Assembly (NCBI GenBank): GCA_003255065.1 | Contig: QAOA01004005.1 | Span: 216,789-280,788 of the forward strand | Source: Cercis canadensis | Taxonomy: Eukaryota > Streptophyta > Magnoliopsida > Fabales > Fabaceae | Direction of reading: 5' to 3' | DNA length: 64,000 nt | Part shown: in pieces, positions 1 through 11,301 of the stretch | Layout of the letters: every line of letters begins with the position of its first letter | Numbering within the stretch: position 1 is the stretch's first letter | Position numbers and translations under genes: made by a program | Notes under the pieces: generated by a model | The model's database searches: none | Told to the model about the DNA's origin: nothing | What the model saw: the letters and a program-made list of their open reading frames with translations, nothing else

Positions 1-111
1 AGTAAATTGTTGGCCACAATTACTGGAAGCTGCTCTGCAGAGGCCAAATACGCATACTTCAGATGCTTAGGCAGAGGCTTCAGCTCTAGCTTGGGCGGCT
101 GCACTGCAGAG

Positions 112-1430
112 GGCAGAAATCTAGGAGGCTGCATGTCAATCTCTGCAGACTGAATCTCCTCCTGAACAGCAGCTGCTGCCAGCTCTGGGGAACCAGAGTT
201 ATCATCACGTAAAAAGGTGGAGATCTCAGCACAAATAGCACAGCCAGAATCACCGTCACAATCAGTACAAGATTGGCACTGAATAGAATCATCAAAACCA
301 GCCAAATCAGGTAAGTCAGCACACATATGACGGTAAACATCCTCAACCAAATCATCAATCACATCAATGTGAAAGACATCATGTTCATCCATGGGATGCT
401 TCATAGCATCAAAAATGTTGAACTGCACAACAGATTCGCCAAACTCCATGGATAGAGTTCCTGCATACACATCAATCTTGGTCCGCGCAGTCTTGAGGAA
501 TAGTCTGCCCAAAATGAGTGGAGCCTTGCTGGATTGTGACTGTCCTTCCATCTTCAGAATGTAGAAATCGGTTGGAAAGATCAGCTCATCAACTCTGACC
601 AACACGTCTTCAATCAACCCAGCTGGATAAACACTGCTCCTGTTGGCTAGCTGGATCACAACTCCTGTGGCATTCAAGGGTCCAAGCCCGAGGGAACTGA
701 AAACAGACATAGGCATGACATTGATCGAAGCGCCTAGATCTAGCATGGCATGCTCGAACTTGGAATTGCCTATAACACAGGGGATTGTGAAAGTCCCTGG
801 ATCCTTGCACTTCTGAGGCATAGGTTGAATAAGGGCTGAGACATTCTGACTCATGCTAATCCGCTCATTGCCCTTCAGCCTCCTCCTCTGGGTGCACAAT
901 TCCTTGAGAAATTTGGCATATCTAGGAATTTGCTTGATAGCATCCAGCAAGGGAATGTTAACTTCCACCTTCTTGAATGTCTCCAGAAGCTCTCTGTCTT
1001 TCTCTGCCTCATCTTGCTTCTTGGACAGAGTAGCTCTCTGTGGAAAGGGAAGAGCTACTGCAGGCAGCTTGCTTGCAGGTGCAAGGTTGATTGGCGCAGG
1101 AACTGCTTGCTCTGCTGGTTGGGACTCACTGGCAGGTTGAGGATCGGCTGACTCTTGCAAGGATTTGCCAGACCTCAATGTGATAGCACTCACATTACTC
1201 CCATTTGGATTGGGAATTGTCTGTGAAGGGAGTTTGCCAAAACCCTTGTACTGCAACTGGCTAACTGATGATGCCAATTGTCCAATCTGTGTTTCCAGAT
1301 TCTGCATGGTGGACTCTGCTCTCTGCTGGAACTGGATGTTACTGGTGGCCATCTGCTTCACCAGATCTTCCAATGAAGGCTCAGTTTTGGATGTTGACGG
1401 GTTGGCTGGCTGCATAGGCTGCTGCTGGAA
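112..1430 (-). repeat. Left copy of 1,319-bp tandem duplication inside Athila gag-pro
   Basis: Positions 112-1,430 repeat 1,431-2,749 at a constant offset of 1,319 bp with no net indel. Substitutions are scattered; by eye identity is in the high nineties percent. The join near 1,430 has short shared sequence (GCAGAAATC). Since 1,319 is not a multiple of three, the frame entering from the right copy stops at about 1,358, although the left copy is itself open to the window edge. Confidence 0.93.
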
Positions 1431-2749
1431 AGCAGAAATCTGGGTGGCTGAATGTCAATCTCTGCAGACTGAATCTTCTCATGAACAGCAGCTGCTGCCA
1501 GCTCTGGGGAACCAGAGTTATCATAACGTAGAAAGGTGGAGATCTCAGCACAAATAGCACAGCCAGAATCACCGTCACAATCAGTACAAGATTGGCACTG
1601 AATAGAATCATCAAAACCAGCCAAATCAAGTAAGTCAGCACACATATGACGGTAAACATCCTCAACCAAATCATCAATCACATCAATGTGAAAGACAGCA
1701 TGCTCGTCCATGGGATGCTTCATAGCATCAAAAATGTTGAACTGCACAACAGATTCGCCAAACTCCATGGATAGAGTTCCTGCATACACGTCAATCTTGG
1801 TCCGCGCAGTCTTGAGGAATGGTCTGCCCAGAATGAGTGGAGCCTTGCTGGATTGTGACTGTCCTTCCATCTCCAGAATGTAGAAATCTGTTGGAAAGAT
1901 CAGCTCATCAACTCTGACCAATACATCTTCAATCAATCCAGCTGGATAAGCACTGCTCCTGTTGGCTAGCTGGATCACAACTCCTGTGGCATTCAAGGGT
2001 CCAAGCCCGAGGGAACTAAAAACAGACATAGGCATGACATTGATAAAAGCGCCTAGATCTAGCATGGCATGCTCGAACTTGGAATTGCCTATAACACAGG
2101 GGATTGTGAAATTTCCTGGATCCTTGCACTTTTGAGGCATAGGTTGAATAAGGGCTGAGACATTCTGACTCATGCTAATCCGCTCATTGCCCTTCAGCCT
2201 CCTCCTCTGGGTGCACAATTCCTTGAGAAATTTGGCATATTTAGGAATTTGCTTGATAGCATCCAGCAAGGGAATGTTAACTTCCACCTTCCTGAACGTC
2301 TCCAGAAGCTCCCTATCCTTCTCAGCCTCATCTTGCTTCTTGGACAGAGTAGCTCTCTGTGGAAAGGGAAGAGCTACTGTAGGCAGCTTGCTTGCAGGTG
2401 CAAGGTTGATTGGCTCAGGAACTGCTGCCTCTGCTGGTTGGGACTCACTAGCAGGTTGAAGCTCGGCTGGCTCTTGCAAGGATTTGCCAGACCTCAATGT
2501 GATAGCACTCACATTACTCCCATTTGGATTGGGAATTGTCTGTGAAGGGAGTTTGCCAGAACCCTTGGACTGCAACTGGCTAACTGATGATGCCAATTGT
2601 CCAATCTGTGTTTCCAGATTCTGCATGGTGGACTTTGTCCTCTGCTGGAACTGGATGTTGCTGGTGGCCATCTGCTTCACCAAATCTTCCAATGAAGGCT
2701 CAGGTTTGGATGTTGACGGGTTGGCTGGCTGCATAGGCTGCTGCTGGAA
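1431..2749 (-). repeat. Right copy of 1,319-bp tandem duplication inside Athila gag-pro
   Basis: This partner of 112-1,430 is contiguous with the upstream gag. It carries the DLGAF form of the protease motif where the left copy has DLGAS, so the two copies have diverged since the duplication. Confidence 0.93.
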
Positions 2750-3739
2750 CGGTGGCCTATTTTGTTGAAATTGGCCCTGCCTGGCTGACTGAAATTGGCT
2801 CTGTTGTTGCCAAGGTTGCCTATACTGCTGCTGTTGCTGTGGCTGTTGTTGGGAGGACTGCTGTTGTGGTGCTGCAGCATTGCCATATCTGAAATTTGGA
2901 TGATCCCTCCAACCAGGGTTGTAAGTGTTGGAGTACGGATCATATCTAGGCTGCTGCTGCGATTGGTATGGGGATCGACCAGGAAAAACACCTGCTGCAG
3001 CTACAGAGGGATCCTGAAATCCAGAATCACCATCTTGCAGTGTAGGGCATGCGTCTGTAGGATGTGATGGACAAGCACAAATGCCACACACAGTTACAGG
3101 TTGAGGGGTGGATACTTGTCGCCCCACTGCCAATTGCCTGACCAAGGAGGTCAATTCATCAAGTCTGTGCTCCATTCTTTGTTGGTCAGCAAATGATACA
3201 CCAACTTCATTGACTCCCCTGGTGGAATGAATCATCCGAACACCAAACTGCTGGGAATTCTCTGCCATATTGGAAATTAAATCTCTGGCAGCAGCAGGTG
3301 TTTTATCCACTAATGCTCCTCCACTAGCAGAATCAATGTTACTTCTATCCGAAGGTGACAAGCCTTCATAGAAATATTGTATCAACAGCTGATCACTTAT
3401 TTGGTAATGGAGGCAGCTTGAACACAGCTTGGTAAACCTCTCCCAATACTCATGCAATGTCTCCCCTGGCAGTTGCCTTATGCCACATATGTCTTTGCGA
3501 ATGGCAGCAGTTCTGGATGCAAGGAAGAACTTGGCCAGAAACAGCTTCTTCATGTCACTCTAATTTCTGACCGAACCTTGTGACAAGTAAAAGAGCCAGT
3601 CTTTAGCTGCATCAGCAAGAGAGAAAGGGAATGCTCTTAGCTTGATGTGCTCTTCAGAAATTCCTTGTGGCCTCATTGTGGAACAAACCACATGGAATTC
3701 CTTCAAATGCTTATGAGGATCTTCACCTGCAAGACCATG

Positions 3740-3805
3740 AAACTTTGGCAGTGATGAACACACTTTTTATACAATAGTTATTCCTCATACTTAAAACTTT
3801 GGCAG
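3740..3805. repeat. 42-bp LTR-end insert flanked by a 12-bp direct repeat
   Basis: Inside gag, AAACTTTGGCAG occurs at 3,740-3,751 and again at 3,794-3,805. The 42 bases between them (3,752-3,793) match the terminal 42 bases of the Athila LTR, best the version at the right end of the solo LTR ending at 27,618. The insert points opposite to the gag strand. The homologous gag at 38 kb has a single AAACTTTGGCAG and no insert, so this is an insertion. It introduces stops into gag. Confidence 0.9.
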
Positions 3806-4144
3806 CAAGTGTATCAATCCAGACTTTAATTCGAAAGCAATATCAATTTCAGGATATTGGATCCCTAAAGGTTGGTAAGCAACATCAGGGGTGGCCAATT
3901 CCTTAAGAGTTCTATCTCTAGGCTGCATGTTATTATTATTGTTATTTCCAGCTCTATTAGCATTATCAGCTCTATTACCTTCATCAACAACAGGATCAAC
4001 AATAGGAATAACAATAGGAGTTCTAGCTTCAGCCATGGTAGGATCTAAATTATCAACAGCCCTATGTGCTCTATTACGTGTATGCAAGGTTCTCTCAATT
4101 TCAGGATCTCCTTCAAGCAATACAAAGGGAGAAGACCTAGTCAT

Positions 4145-5084
4145 ACACCATGCAAACAAGTGGCTAAATACCTAAACACACCACAATGCACAAAAACACA
4201 CAAAATTGGCAGAAATAAGCTAAAACCGAAACACACCAAAAACACAAAACAAAGGTAAAAAGACACCAAAATAGGACTAGAAAAGGTATCTAAACATTTT
4301 TTAAAATTTTTCTACCACCACAGGACGAAAGGTGGATGAAAATGGAACTCAAAAATCAAATAAAACATTTTTAAAAAATGGAAAAGTGGTCAAAACGATG
4401 GAATTTGGCTTAAAAACACAGACCTCACAGCCATAGGCAGTGATTGTTGTGAGTTAGGGCCTTTTCCTTTAACCCAGAAAGTTTCAGGTCAATCGGAGCT
4501 AAAATTTTAGATTTGAACAGTAGACCCAGAAATCACTAAATCAAGCCAAACCGAAGAAAAGACACCAAAATAAGACTAGAAAAGGTATCTAAACATTTTT
4601 AAAAAATTTTCTACCACCACAGGACGAAAAGTGGATGAAAATGGAACTCAAAAATCAAATAAAAAATCTTTAAAAAATGAAAAAGTGGTCAAAACAGTCG
4701 AATTTGGCTTAAAAAGGTGTTACTATTGGTTGCTGGGCCCTTTTCCTTCAACTGACCAAGTTTCAGATCAATCGGAGCAAAAAATTTCGTTCGGAACAGT
4801 AGAACTAGAAATCACTAAATCAAACCAAACCGAAGGAAAAACAAGAGGGAAATGGTCCAAATGGCCAGAATTCACTCAATGACAATATAAAACATCTAAA
4901 GAAACTTCAAATCAAAAAAAACAATGGCCACTGGCCTCAAACAAAATGGATACTTAGCCAAAAAGTTATGGAAAAAGTGGCCAAAACCATAAAAAGAACA
5001 AAAACTCAAACATAAGCAGGGTGAATTAGGGGAAAGTTAAAAGTCAATTTTACTACTAATAATATTGATTCAAAGATAAAACAA
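4145..5084 (-). other. Athila 5' leader between primer site and gag
   Basis: This is the untranslated leader of the minus-strand element. It contains a 299-bp tandem duplication (4,262-4,560 and 4,561 to about 4,855), recognisable by the recurring GACACCAAAATA and CCACCACAGGACGAAA. The homologous leader at 38.9-39.25 kb holds a single copy. Short open frames here are not conserved and I do not call them genes. Confidence 0.8.
4262..4855 (-). repeat. 299-bp tandem duplication in the Athila leader
   Basis: Two diverged copies begin at 4,262 and 4,561. The copies differ by small indels and substitutions, including around the CTCACAGCC stretch at 4,426, which the second copy lacks. Confidence 0.85.
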
Positions 5085-5102
5085 TCCCCGGCAACGGCGC
5101 CA
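5085..5102 (-). promoter_or_regulatory. Primer binding site for tRNA-Asp
   Basis: The plus strand reads TCCCCGGCAACGGCGCCA, identical to the 3' end (with CCA) of plant tRNA-Asp, so the minus strand carries the complementary primer site. It sits five bases from the LTR end. The tRNA-Asp primer is the known choice of the Athila/Calypso lineage, which fixes the element's orientation and family. Confidence 0.93.
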
Positions 5103-5107
5103 AAATT

Positions 5108-6534
5108 TGATGAGCAGCCGAGGCTCCTCAAATTAATTAAAGTTTAAAATCGATTACCTAAGCTACTTGTAGCATAAGGCAGCCCTAAGTCGAACCTAAG
5201 GATTGTTCCATTTAGTGAATCATATTAAGAAGCATATAAACATGTGAGTTTTGTTTGTTCATGTGATTAACAGAAATTAATGGTAAGTGGTAAAGTTTTA
5301 GGGAAAACAACCAATCCAAGCCTTAACTGATTCTGATTTTAGTCCATCTTTGATTTCCAATGATCCATTCAGTTATTAACCATGTTCTTGGTCTTTAAAA
5401 TATATCAAGAAGCCTCTCAATGTTCTATGGATGTCCACTGGTTAAGCTACCAGAATTCGGTTTTAACTAAGACTAAATGAATTAAGCAAACATTCATGTC
5501 CAGTTTTACCTAAGTCCATGATCCAGCCAAGGTAATTAATCCATCCAAAAGCTCAGAAACATTAATCAACCATACAATCCTCTTTTATCACATGCAATTA
5601 AGCAATCACACATGAAGATCCAAATTCGAATTTAACAATTCAAACAGAATAGTCCAGAGGAAACAAGAAGTAGATTAATCATTGAATGAATAACAACAAC
5701 ACATAATCTTAAAACCAATATTCAGAACAGCCAAAACCGAGATTGATTTGATGAATTAGCCCTCCATGAACAAGAGAAGCCAAGTTCTTACAAAATATCT
5801 AAAGAGAAAACTTAAAGACTAAGGAAAGAGCAAAAGCTGTCTAAAATATCTAAGTGACTTGATATCAATTTCGGTTGCCCCCTTGTGCTGATATAGACCT
5901 CCAAAATTACATGCACACCCAAATTGCCCTTAGGGCACACTTGTTCCCATGGGCCTTAGCTTTAATTGGGCTTTGGTTTGGGCCCATTTGGACTTGTCAT
6001 GAGGAAGTGAGGCCCATTTAAGTGTCAATAGGCGTCTGGAACCATTAGCCAACTTCCACCGCAAATAAGACCATCTTTAATATGAAATATGGTGAACCAG
6101 TCTTCATAACAATTGAAGCTCTGTCTATTAGCTTTCCAATGGTACCAGTTTCAAGTCCATATGACATACACAACTCAAGTTATGGCCCAAACACTGCATG
6201 TAAGTCAGGATCCTATGATAGCATGTCTTCTCTGGCTTCCAGGCTGCATATGACCTTCTGGACGTCCGAATTGGCTTTGGTGCCTTGAAAGAAAGTTGTA
6301 GACAATTCTCTCAGATTTTCTACAAGGTATGACTCAGAATTTTTAGACATCAGAACTCAAGATATGCACGAAACACAGAGACAGCATAAAATGCTCAATA
6401 TTGTTGGAAATTGCAATTAGGCACAAATGGATCTAAAGTCATGAAATGAGGTCCAAGTCTATGCAATTCAGCCCAAAAGAGGTTTAAAAGACTAAGTATG
6501 AGAGATAACTATTGTATAAAAAGTGTGTTCATCA
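5108..6534 (-). mobile_element. Athila 5' LTR, 1,427 bp
   Basis: The repeat runs from TGATGAGCAGCCGAGG on the left to GTGTTCATCA on the right, giving short inverted TGATGA/TCATCA ends. Adjacency to the tRNA-Asp primer site makes it the 5' LTR of the minus-strand element. Further copies lie at 26,191-27,618, 39,831-40,641 and 43,622-44,459. The five bases outside its right end are CTTAC; the matching target duplication would be beyond the left edge of the window. Confidence 0.92.
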
Positions 6535-7065
6535 CTTACACGCAACCCCCGTCTCTCTCTTGTGGCATATTGTGATGCTGATTGGGCCGGTGACACCCTT
6601 GACAGACGCTCTATTGGTGCATACATTGCTTACTTAGGGTCCAACCCTATCTCATGGTGTTCTCGTAAACAAAGGTCTGTTGCTCGGTCCTCTACCGAAG
6701 CTGAATACCGCACAATCGTATCTACAGCAGCTGAACTCTTATGGCTGCAAAACATTCTTCAAGAGTTGGGCTTTAAGCTTCCTTCTTCACCAACTATTTT
6801 CTCTGACAACATAGGAGCCACCTACTTATGTGCTAACCCTGTTTTCCACTCCCACATGAAGCATATCTCCATTGATTATCACTTTGTCCGTGAGCTAGTG
6901 GCTGCCAAGGGTCTCACTGTTTCTCACATTTCCTCCCACAACCAACTTGCAGATCTTCTTACAAAATCACTACCAGGTCCACAGTTTCAATCCTTGAGAA
7001 CCAAGATTGGTGTTCTTGATCCAAACACCATCTTGAGGGGGCATAATAGAGTCTCCACATCGTAG
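6535..7065 (+). pseudogene. Ty1/copia RNase H, 3' end of a truncated copia pol
   Basis: This is the C-terminal RNase H domain of a Ty1/copia polyprotein, which removes RNA from the RNA:DNA hybrid during reverse transcription. The open frame holds the standard acidic motifs: YCDADWAG, then WCSRKQRSVARSSTEAEYR, then FSDNIGA, with HMKHISIDYHFVRE and HNQLADLLTKSLPG towards the end. The stop is at 7,063-7,065. The frame begins exactly at the Athila LTR boundary (6,534/6,535), so Athila inserted into this copia element and the upstream gag, integrase and reverse transcriptase are not visible here. A purine run, TTGAGGGGG, close to the end of the frame (about 7,032-7,040) is a candidate polypurine tract. 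Confidence 0.9.
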
Positions 7066-7290
7066 CTGCATGCCACAATAACTGCATGCCCCACGTGTAG
7101 ATAATAAAGTTTCCACTACTGATTCAAATATAGGACGTGTAGATAACAAAGTCTCCACCTCAAATATAATATTTAAATATAGGATAATGATGGCCTATCC
7201 TCTAGGTTGTTATATCCAAACCTGTATATATACTGTTGCTACAGTATTGAATATCAATTAAATTCTACTTCTACTTTTACGTTTTCTATT
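7044..7290 (+). mobile_element. Probable 3' LTR remnant of the copia element
   Basis: After the putative polypurine tract come three diverged copies of an AATAAAGTCTCCAC-like motif (near 7,044, 7,105 and 7,146), then an AT-rich segment with a TATA-like TGTATATATACTG near 7,222. This layout fits a copia U3 region. The exact LTR ends were not resolved, because no clear TG...CA pair or target duplication is visible. Confidence 0.45.
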
Positions 7291-7306
7291 AAGAAGCACC
7301 ACTTAC

Positions 7307-7411
7307 AGTATTGAAATCAACTTGCTTCAAAATATTAACAACAACTGCATGCATCTCCTCCCTACTAGGTTCTACCCTAGCCTTCTTACTGCTTTTGCCT
7401 TTTCCTACCAT
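7307..7411 (-). CDS. Candidate first exon of a DEK C-terminal domain protein, truncated
   Basis: On the minus strand an ATG at 7,411 in good context (CCAATGG) opens 35 codons. They encode a basic start (MVGKGKSSKKARVEPSREEM) followed by HAVVVNILKQVDFNT, then a consensus splice donor GTAAGT at 7,306-7,301, leaving phase 0. The second part resembles the first helix of the DEK_C fold of plant chromatin-associated proteins, where a VDFNTAT-like motif is common. The expected following exons would lie to the left, but the copia and Athila insertions begin within about 20 bases of the donor. The gene is either interrupted by a very long intron or destroyed. Identification rests on one short exon and is tentative. 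Confidence 0.5.
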
Positions 7412-9700
7412 TGGCATTAGAGTGGAAAAGGTAAGAAGGGAAAAATATAACAGCCACAGTCATCCAAGACCTCTACCACTTGATATCTAAGTTGTAAGTT
7501 ATATGTTGTACCAGGCATCTCAGCTTTTCAGGAGCACAATTAATGACTTAAGTTAAGGGCCAACAAAATCATTTTGATAATTGATTTACTCTTTTTCCCC
7601 CTTCTACCTTGTCGAGTAAATCATTTCAATCATTGATACTTCATTAACAAAAAAAAAAATACCAAGCGTGAGATAGACAAATTTTCTATAGTTATGGTCT
7701 GTAAGCAACTCAGAAATACAAAGAGGAAATCAATTACCCGAGGTAAGTATTGTAGCTACATCATAAATGGGGCTCCACTAATTTTGTAGAATGTCCAAGC
7801 ATATGCTTCCATCCGCATAAACTAAAAATGCCAAGGAAAGAAAGGAACTTAGAACTAGAAATTACTTAAATTTATGCTAACCAACAGAACTTCATAAACA
7901 GATTAGCTTATCCTCCAAGAAAAAAAAATGTCACCATAAGCAGGGTAGCATGGGGGAGAAGCCTGGAGTTCAGAGATATAACTCAAAAATTTAGGAAGCA
8001 ATCCCTAAACCAACTTGCCCAAGGACATAGAGAGTCATATAGAAAGAGACCACTTCATCCTCTATTCAATTTTTACTTATAGAATCTAGTCTAGCTAATA
8101 GTATCTAAAATTTTAAAAATAAATTCAAAAAATATTTCTGGAGTAACTTCCACCAGCCAAACCAATTCCTGACATTTAAACAAGTGTTTACTTTTTTTGT
8201 TTCAAAGTTTTTCAGTTTCAAGATAATAGATATGCTAAGGCTTTGAGAACTCAAATATTTCAAATGATTGTCTTTACAAGTCCAACATGAGATTGCAAGG
8301 TACTAAAATTTTGGTTCAAAAAGAGAGAAAAGAGAAGTTGAAGTTTACAACTTACTGTTTGGATGGAACATTTGAGATACAAAACACACTGTAGGGATAA
8401 TCCTTTGTGAATTGATATGTCAACTTAAGATTAGACACATAAGTTAAAAAAAAAAAAAAAGTCACAATAGCTAGGTAAAATTAGATATCCTCACATGAAT
8501 AATCTAACACACACGAAAATCAATAAAGATGAAATAAACATTATCTTAATTTGTTTCTTTCTTTCTCTCTGTCCTTCATCATGATAACCCAAAAGCTAAA
8601 CACCTAAAAATCTATCGTCAGGCAACACCCATCACATCCTAATCTACTAAGCCTTGGCACTCCTAAAGGAATTTCATGTCTTATGTCACCCATATCATTT
8701 ACCAAAATTTGTGCACATTCCAACCTGTTAGAATCATGTCTAAACGGATAATTAATAATAGAATAAATCCCTACCACACATGAAAACACACTCTTAAGAC
8801 GTTAGAAGGAAGAGGGTGAGCCCCAATAAGGCCAACTCTCACATGTTAAAGCCACCATCCTATCCAGAAGCTTCTATATTCACCCTCCAAGAATCCAACA
8901 AACTTTCAGAGGGTGCCAGGAACTAATGAATTTTTGCTACAAGGGTTAAACAGAATGTCAACAAATGGCTTCACCTTGCTTTCAATAATAACTAGATAAC
9001 CTCCTCTCTGAAAATAAAATCAAGACAAATGGAATTTGAGTAACTATAAGAGCACAACAACCATTGAGGTTGAAAACCTAAACTCCAACTGCTTCTATAA
9101 AAACAAATAGAATAGTAGAAATAATAAATTCAATCAGACTGAAACATGCAATAGCAAAAACTTTTTGTATTTTCCCTCTTTACAAAGATAATTTCGAAGG
9201 GAAAAGATCAAAGGAAAAAGAGCAACCAAAGCAAATGGTTGGAATAACAAAAAAAACAAAACATAGGTTGTTGATAAAGCAACATCTGATGAAATTATTG
9301 CTTTGAAAAGCCAAATTAGCATTCAAAGTTCAGAACCATGAACAATAAATTGAAAAACTGATCAAATTGATAGGATCAAATAACACTAAGTAAAAATTGA
9401 CATGTTCAAAGCTTATATTGAAATGCACTCTAGTAGTATTGTAATTGTGCACTAATAAAAACAGAGAAAACTTTCTTCTACATTAGATGGATAACACCTA
9501 CAACTTCTAACCAATGACCATATACTACTTGAAAGATTAAACATTCACCCTCAGGTTGTTAGGGAATGCAAAGCAAAGCTAGCAAATAACAAATATACAG
9601 CAAGTCAAGATGAAATTATAATCCAATATGATAACAAACCTTGGCTGATGTTTCCATAGGTGCAACCCTCGAAGATTTTCTAGAAAGAGAAAGTGGATTT
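7412..9700. other. AT-rich intergenic stretch, no gene recognised
   Basis: It contains homopolymer runs and short open frames without recognisable domains. The part nearest 7,412 could be the promoter and leader of the DEK-like exon. I see no convincing RNA gene or complete mobile element. Confidence 0.5.
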
Positions 9701-10310
9701 AAGATAAAACACTTACTTAAAGGAGTAGAACCAAGCCTTGCAAATCTTCACCACTCTTAGATGCCACCCTTGCCACTAGAGTCATCGGAAACTGCCTCCC
9801 ACAACCACATTTCAAGTCTTGCAAGTAGAGGGGAAGAGAGAATAGAACTCTCGGTGAAGGAGGAGAAAGAAAATGGGGAAAATGGGAAGAGGGAAGACCG
9901 AATGGGTCAAGTTGAAAAAATTCCAACGGTAAGTCCTAGGAATATACAGTTGGAACTTGCATGAAACTCAAAAAATAATTGGCTTTTTGGTTAGTGAAAC
10001 AGTGCGGATTGCATTAAACTTATTCCAACAGAATATTCTGTTGGAATTAGTTAAAATTTTAGAAAAAAAAAAACCTTCAGTAACGGTGTGTTTTTGGTTT
10101 ATTATTTTCCAACGGTATATTCCGTTGAAATTTTAAAAAAGAAAATTCCTCTTACAAATTTTAACGGTAATTCTGACGAAAAATTCCAACAGTAATAAAA
10201 TTTCATTAGAATTTCCGTTGGAATTTTTGAAATGAAGATTTTCTTGTAGTGCATGTTCAGGAATTTTGTTCCATTGAAAAATGAAGATTTTCTTGTAGTG
10301 CATGTTCATT
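9700..10310. mobile_element. CACTA-like transposon terminal region (degenerate)
   Basis: The segment ends in TTTTCTTGTAGTG (to 10,251), the complement of the CACTACAAGAAAA terminus common in plant CACTA transposons. Inside it lie repeated TTCCAACGG/CCGTTGGAA-type motifs in both orientations, including a perfect 24-bp palindrome at 10,023-10,046 and an imperfect one near 10,107-10,132, resembling subterminal repeats bound by CACTA transposase. No opposite terminus or transposase domain was found, so this is probably a truncated or nonautonomous element. The left limit is approximate. Confidence 0.5.
10231..10308. repeat. Direct duplication of the CACTA-like terminus
   Basis: The 29 bases at 10,231-10,259, including TTTTCTTGTAGTG and nine flanking bases, recur at 10,280-10,308 at an offset of 49 bp. 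Confidence 0.85.
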
Positions 10311-11119
10311 CACATATTATACTTTGATTTGGAATATGGTTAAGGAGGGAGAGTATGAATAAGGTTTGGAGGAAATAGGTTCCTCCTTTTGAGGCAATGA
10401 AGGGTCTTGTAAGGGTGGTTATTGGAAATTTCAAGGTTGGAAGAGGCAAAAGAGGTTGTTCAGGAGATGAAGAAGAAGGTTAAAGGTCCATTTGCAGAAT
10501 CATGGGGTAAAATTGAAGCCCTATGTAAAAGAAAGGTTTGCTGAGTTGAAGTTTCTTAAGGGTTAACAACAGTTTAGCCATTGAACACACACTTGAATTG
10601 CGAGCATTCAAATTTTGTCTTTATGTTGCAAAGATGACTAGAAATCATTTTCCCCCTTTCTTTTTAGTGTTGGAATGCTTAATTTGAAAATTTGAACAAA
10701 CTACTTTTGTGCCCAATATTTGATGCATTGTGTTTATAAGAAATAATGTAGTAAGCCTTAGTGTTCTTCACTTATGCAAAGCATTTGAAGTGAATGAATT
10801 GTGTTTACTCTGTAATTGTTGCATTTTTTTAAGCCTATGGGTTATGTGTCGTGTCTCCTATGGTTGAGTTATGCGTTTTTATGGATCAAGTGCAAAAATT
10901 GTTGTAGGTGTTATTAGGGATAGGATGCAGAAGAAGGTTATCTCGGCAAAGGAATGGAACTAAAGCGGTTCTATTGGCAGCAGAAGATGATAAACCAATA
11001 CAAGCAAACATAGAAGCCACTTGAAGTCACCTAAGTAGATGGGAGAAAAGAGTTCTCAACAAGAGAAGGCTTAAAACAAAAACCCAATTGTACACAACCT
11101 CTAATTGATGTTTGCAGGT

Positions 11120-11301
11120 TGCTGATGAAGAAGCTGAGAACAATCCAAATCCAGCTTACATATAAAGGAGGAAACCATGTGGCTAATGACTTAGTTAAAA
11201 GGGGTCTAATTACTCTGAATGAAGACCTAGTTATCTTTGATTTTGTACCAAACTTTATGTTTGCTTGTGTTTATGCAGATGCTAATTATGTTTTCTAGAC
11301 T
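11120..11301 (+). pseudogene. LINE-type RNase H C-terminal remnant
   Basis: The frame reads GGNHVANDLVKRGL, then EDLVIFDFVPNFMF, ending at a TAG near 11,300. This matches the end of the RNase H domain in plant L1-like LINE polyproteins, where a REGNxVADxLAxxG motif is followed by DLVxFDxxPxF. Only this tail is recognisable. The upstream endonuclease and reverse transcriptase are missing, and no poly(A) tail marks the 3' end clearly. Confidence 0.5.

Larger units (their letters stand above)
1..4144 (-). pseudogene. Athila-lineage gag-protease polyprotein gene, broken, continues past left edge
   Basis: This is the capsid and protease part of a Ty3/gypsy retrotransposon, which packages element RNA and processes the polyprotein. 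The N-terminus (start at 4,144, MTRSSPF) leads into a Retrotrans_gag region with LPGETLHEYWERF and LLIQYFYEGLSP, typical of the Athila/Calypso lineage. A CCHC zinc knuckle (CGICACPSHPTDAC) lies near 3,055-3,096, followed by a glutamine-rich stretch and an aspartic protease core (DLGA plus ILGRPFL). The frame reaches position 1 as KYAYLASAEQLPVI, the segment that normally precedes reverse transcriptase, so pol should lie to the left. Four lesions are visible: a 42-bp insertion at 3,752-3,793, a TGG-to-TAG nonsense change near 3,562 (compared with the copy at 38 kb), a 1,319-bp internal tandem duplication that shifts the frame, and an altered residue after the protease DLGA in one duplicate. The element is therefore not able to encode an intact gag-pro protein. 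Confidence 0.93.

Noticed and set aside
1165-2545. Plus-strand open frames opposite gag-pro
   Set aside because: They are antisense shadows; the minus strand carries clear gag, zinc-knuckle and protease motifs.
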